Shown here one piece after another: positions 59,831 to 64,000 of a DNA stretch of 64,000 nucleotides (the first letter of the stretch is position 1; the number at the start of each line of letters is the position of its first letter). The DNA comes from an uncultured Phycisphaeraceae bacterium (lineage in GTDB: Bacteria; Planctomycetota; Phycisphaerae; Phycisphaerales; UBA1924). The position numbers and the translations under genes were made by a program. A model generated the notes under the pieces. That model saw only the letters and a program-made list of their open reading frames with translations. It did no database searches and had not been told where the DNA came from. The stretch lies in NCBI GenBank assembly GCA_937899905.1, contig CALCCF010000032.1, forward strand, positions 26,493-90,492. Direction: 5' to 3'.

Positions 59831-60607
59831 TTAGAACGACTGCCGGTCGACGATCCACCAGTCCGGATCGGCCTTGCCGCGCCCGAAGTACACCGAGCCG
59901 ACGTCGCCGAAGCTCAGGTCCAGCTCTTGAATCCACGTGAGTTCAAACGCGTATTCGGGCAGGAATGCCGGCGGCTTCCACGCGATCGGCCGCCCTTCCC
60001 AGTCGGGCAGCGGTGGTTGCCGCGGGCCCCAGGGCAACTGGTCCTGGATGATCGAGGGCCAGCCACCCAGCCGGACACCCTTGAGCTTCGATTCTTCGAA
60101 GGCAACCGCGACAGACTCCGGGACTTCGTCTTCCCCAAACTCAAAACCAGACGGCGGATCGAGTTCGACGTGCGTCCAGCTTCCCGGAGCCGACTTGAAT
60201 GGCCAAGCGACTTGGGCCTGTTCGATCTCCACGAGGGATGCTACGTCCTTGTACGCCCTCAGGCACCACCCGGCTTGCTCGGGATCGAGCTCATCGAGCT
60301 TGGCTTCGGCCCCACCAGGCAGCGCGAATTCTGGATCTAGTTCTTCTCCAGCGCATTCCGCGAAGAAGGTGACGCACGCGATGTCCTTCAGCGAGTCCGG
60401 CACGAACGGTGCCTCGTCGAGGCGGAGCTGGAAGATCGGAGCCAACGGCCGTTGTTCGCACGTCGGCCATGTCTCGCCGGGTAGTGACAGCGTGACCTTG
60501 CCGATCCAACTGCCATCGATTCGCGCCTGGCCGCTGAGGTCCGGGCGGAGGATGGAAGCGAGACGGCCCCACTCATTGAGTACGGTCTCGTGTGTCGGCT
60601 CGTCCAC
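59831..60607 (-). CDS. DUF1963/YwqG-like protein (second of a tandem triplet)
   Basis: A 258-residue paralog with a GTG start preceded by AGGGG. SWIGKVTLSLPGETWP, RPLAPIFQLRLDEAPFVPDSLKDIACVTFFAE and FGDVGSVYFGRGKADPDWW fit the same pattern as its neighbours. 9 bases separate it from the upstream copy, so they are cotranscribed. It is predicted cytoplasmic: no signal peptide or membrane helix. Confidence 0.72.
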   Translation of the reverse strand: MDEPTHETVLNEWGRLASILRPDLSGQARIDGSWIGKVTLSLPGETWPTCEQRPLAPIFQLRLDEAPFVPDSLKDIACVTFFAECAGEELDPEFALPGGAEAKLDELDPEQAGWCLRAYKDVASLVEIEQAQVAWPFKSAPGSWTHVELDPPSGFEFGEDEVPESVAVAFEESKLKGVRLGGWPSIIQDQLPWGPRQPPLPDWEGRPIAWKPPAFLPEYAFELTWIQELDLSFGDVGSVYFGRGKADPDWWIVDRQSF

Positions 60608-60616
60608 GGAATGCCC

Positions 60617-61321
60617 CTAGTGGCTCTGCCACTCCATCACCCACTGGTCGCAATGCTCGCCCGTGCCGCGGCCGAAGTACATCGTGCCCGAGTCGCCTAT
60701 CCACAGGTTCAGGTCCGGCTCGCTATCGATCTGGAAAGCGTATTTCGGGTTGGCCGCATGCTTGTTGTGTGGGGCCCAGTAGATCTCAGATTGCACCAGT
60801 GTTGGCCATCCGCCGACCCGGCCTCGAAAATCCCGATCGAGGCCCTTCGCCGGCCACTCATCCAACTCGAGGTCGACGTCCTCCCAATCAGGGGTGTCGC
60901 GCTCGAGAAACTGGTAAGTCAGTGGTGCGCCGCCGAAGCCGAAGTCGGTAGGAGGCCGCTCAACTTCAATGAGTTCCGCGGCGTTGACATAGGTACGAAT
61001 CACCCAAGCACCAGGCTTCTTGTAACGGAATGCCTCCCCCAACATCCCGTCTTCGAACTGCGCAAAGACCGTGATCACCTGCAAGTCGCGCAATTCCTCT
61101 GGCACGAACGGCATCTGATCCAGACGCAACTGGATCAAAGGGGCAAGCGGCCTTCCCTCGAACTCTGGCCACGTCTCCCCCGGAGCGGCGACCTCGACAT
61201 GGCCGAGCCAGCTCCCGTGCGAGTCGCCCTCGTCGGCCTTCAGGTCTGGGATCAAGAGCGTGCACGGCTTGCCGTATCGCTCGATGATGTCAGCGGCCTT
61301 CAGACGCTTTGGCTTTGCCAT
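60617..61321 (-). CDS. DUF1963/YwqG-like protein (first of a tandem triplet)
   Basis: A 234-residue paralog and the first after typA; its ATG is 4 bases below the typA stop with GAGGG in front, so it is translated with typA. SWLGHVEVAAPGETWPEFEGRPLAPLIQLRLDQMPFVP and IGDSGTMYFGRG are shared with the other two. It is somewhat shorter. YwqG-type proteins have no established function. Confidence 0.72.
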   Translation of the reverse strand: MAKPKRLKAADIIERYGKPCTLLIPDLKADEGDSHGSWLGHVEVAAPGETWPEFEGRPLAPLIQLRLDQMPFVPEELRDLQVITVFAQFEDGMLGEAFRYKKPGAWVIRTYVNAAELIEVERPPTDFGFGGAPLTYQFLERDTPDWEDVDLELDEWPAKGLDRDFRGRVGGWPTLVQSEIYWAPHNKHAANPKYAFQIDSEPDLNLWIGDSGTMYFGRGTGEHCDQWVMEWQSH

Positions 61322-61324
61322 CCC

Positions 61325-63196
<1,872 letters not shown>

Positions 63197-63311
63197 AACA
63201 GGTGCAGTCTCGGCGGGATCCCGCATCGCCGGCCAGTTGCCGGTGCTTCTTCCCAATGTGCGAGGGCAAGGGTAGGGGGCCGGGGCCTTGTTGAGTGGTG
63301 GCGTTCGCCGG

Positions 63312-64000
63312 CTACTTCTGGGTCTCGGACCGGTAAAGCTCGACGATGATCCGCCCGCGTACACGCCCCTCGGAGCGGTCGATCGACCATCGGGCCCGCT
63401 CGAACAGCGAGGCAACCGAGGCCAGACCGCCCTGGGTTTCACCGGCCTCGCCGTCGCCGTTCGCGTCCCGCTCGACCGAGCCCAGGGCCTCCCAAAGCTG
63501 CCGGGGCCGGGCCGACCCGTGCACGCCATCGGACGTTGGGCTCGGCCGATCGGCGGCCTCCAGCACGATGGCGACCGCCTTCGCGCGAGGGCGTTCCTCA
63601 CCACGGTTGCCAACCGGTGCGTTCGGCAGCGCATCGGTTCGTCGGCCCGCCGTCACTGCGGCGACGAATTCGTACTCCTGCGACTTGCCGTTGAGCATCG
63701 TCCAGGCCAGGGCGGGGCTCCGCCCGAAGATCGCGCGAGACGAGGGTGTCTCCGACAGATCTCGGATGTGCACGAGCTGGGTGGCCGGTGTGGTCGGTGC
63801 GCCCGCGATCGCCATGGCGCTCTCGGGCGAGATTGGCAGCCTCGCGCCCAGGTCGGCACCGCCGGGCCCCTCTCGCACGACCAGCTCGCCGATGCCCGCG
63901 GTGACGACCATCCCCTCGGGCACGAGCCCGCTCAGCCCGGCGAGGTCGAGCAGGCCAGCAACCACCGTGCCGCTCGGACCAACAACCTCGAGCAGTACGC
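63312..64000 (-). CDS. Partial protein of unknown function at the window edge
   Basis: The C-terminal part (at least 228 residues) of a gene that begins outside the window; the frame is open to base 64000. The sequence is moderately beta-rich, with GPSGTVVAGLLDLAGLSGLVPEGMVVTAGIGELVV at its beginning and a tail FERARWSIDRSEGRVRGRIIVELYRS. The opening is faintly like the beta domain of MreC, but this is not convincing. It is upstream of typA on the same strand with a 115-base gap. Confidence 0.6.
   Translation of the reverse strand, partial: VLLEVVGPSGTVVAGLLDLAGLSGLVPEGMVVTAGIGELVVREGPGGADLGARLPISPESAMAIAGAPTTPATQLVHIRDLSETPSSRAIFGRSPALAWTMLNGKSQEYEFVAAVTAGRRTDALPNAPVGNRGEERPRAKAVAIVLEAADRPSPTSDGVHGSARPRQLWEALGSVERDANGDGEAGETQGGLASVASLFERARWSIDRSEGRVRGRIIVELYRSETQK

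Noticed and set aside
63312..64000. Edge protein as MreC
   Set aside because: The opening is faintly like the MreC beta domain, but the tail does not match and the N-terminus is outside the window.

Overview
The window is GC-rich bacterial chromosome that reads as a member of the Planctomycetota, class Phycisphaerae. The reasons are: secreted proteins ending in a VPLP/IPLP-helix-Arg tail (a PEP-CTERM-like sorting signal), secreted proteins ending in a paired-cysteine 'GC-type' dockerin-like calcium module, stand-alone pseudopilins with FTLIE/FSLIE leaders, FG-GAP/ASPIC proteins, and Gram-negative outer-membrane genes (skp-like, lpxD, lpxC). I found no rRNA, tRNA, CRISPR array, insertion sequence or prophage. 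Most of it is ordinary chromosome with accessory surface-protein islands.

Layout. 1-3.2 kb: three tandem paralogous secreted proteins, each with a single cysteine in a YC/FC-hydrophobic-D motif and a conserved FQ-x-A-[VI]-W motif (possible internal thioester domains). Each has its own terminator. 3.3-8.8 kb: minus-strand cassette of a TPR-like secreted protein, a GAF/SpoIIE-type phosphatase, a lipoprotein serine protease and a class IV aminotransferase. 9.1-11.9 kb: skp-like, lpxD, lpxC. 12-15 kb: lipoprotein, pseudopilin, membrane protein, flavodoxin-fold protein. 15-20.4 kb: dapA, gatA, an ECF sigma/anti-sigma pair, mutM. 20.4-20.8 kb: an AT-richer intergenic stretch with DnaA-box-like sites. 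20.8-31 kb: HTH/transmembrane protein, mgtE, exbB-exbD-exbD, then tsaE(+YacG-like tail), thiL and speA closely packed, then comEC. 31-34.8 kb: pseudopilin with an odd leader/terminator, HDOD protein, neuC-like epimerase. 35-40.5 kb: dnaN, a Fic protein with a strong palindrome at its promoter, ubiX, lipoprotein, pyrB, DUF5658-like protein. 40.7-49 kb: very large beta-propeller/TPR protein, SDR, solute-binding protein, pyruvate kinase. 49-58.5 kb: three secreted calcium-binding proteins (subtilase, FG-GAP, ASPIC) with dockerin-like ends, mixed with small zinc-ribbon membrane proteins and a one-domain asparaginase. 58.5-64 kb: rplU, three tandem DUF1963-like genes behind typA, and a partial gene at the edge.

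How the genes work together. Housekeeping functions (cell envelope, lysine, amidotransferase, polyamine, pyrimidine, glycolysis, replication clamp, repair) are scattered as single genes or short translationally coupled pairs with GTGA/ATGA overlaps. The more unusual material is at the surface (three sorting/anchoring styles) and in a few fusions or altered proteins: TsaE with a cysteine-depleted YacG-like tail, ComEC with a damaged metallo-beta-lactamase motif, an aminotransferase lacking its PLP-contacting glutamate, and a Fic protein likely to control itself. All functional statements come from reading motifs; no database search was run.
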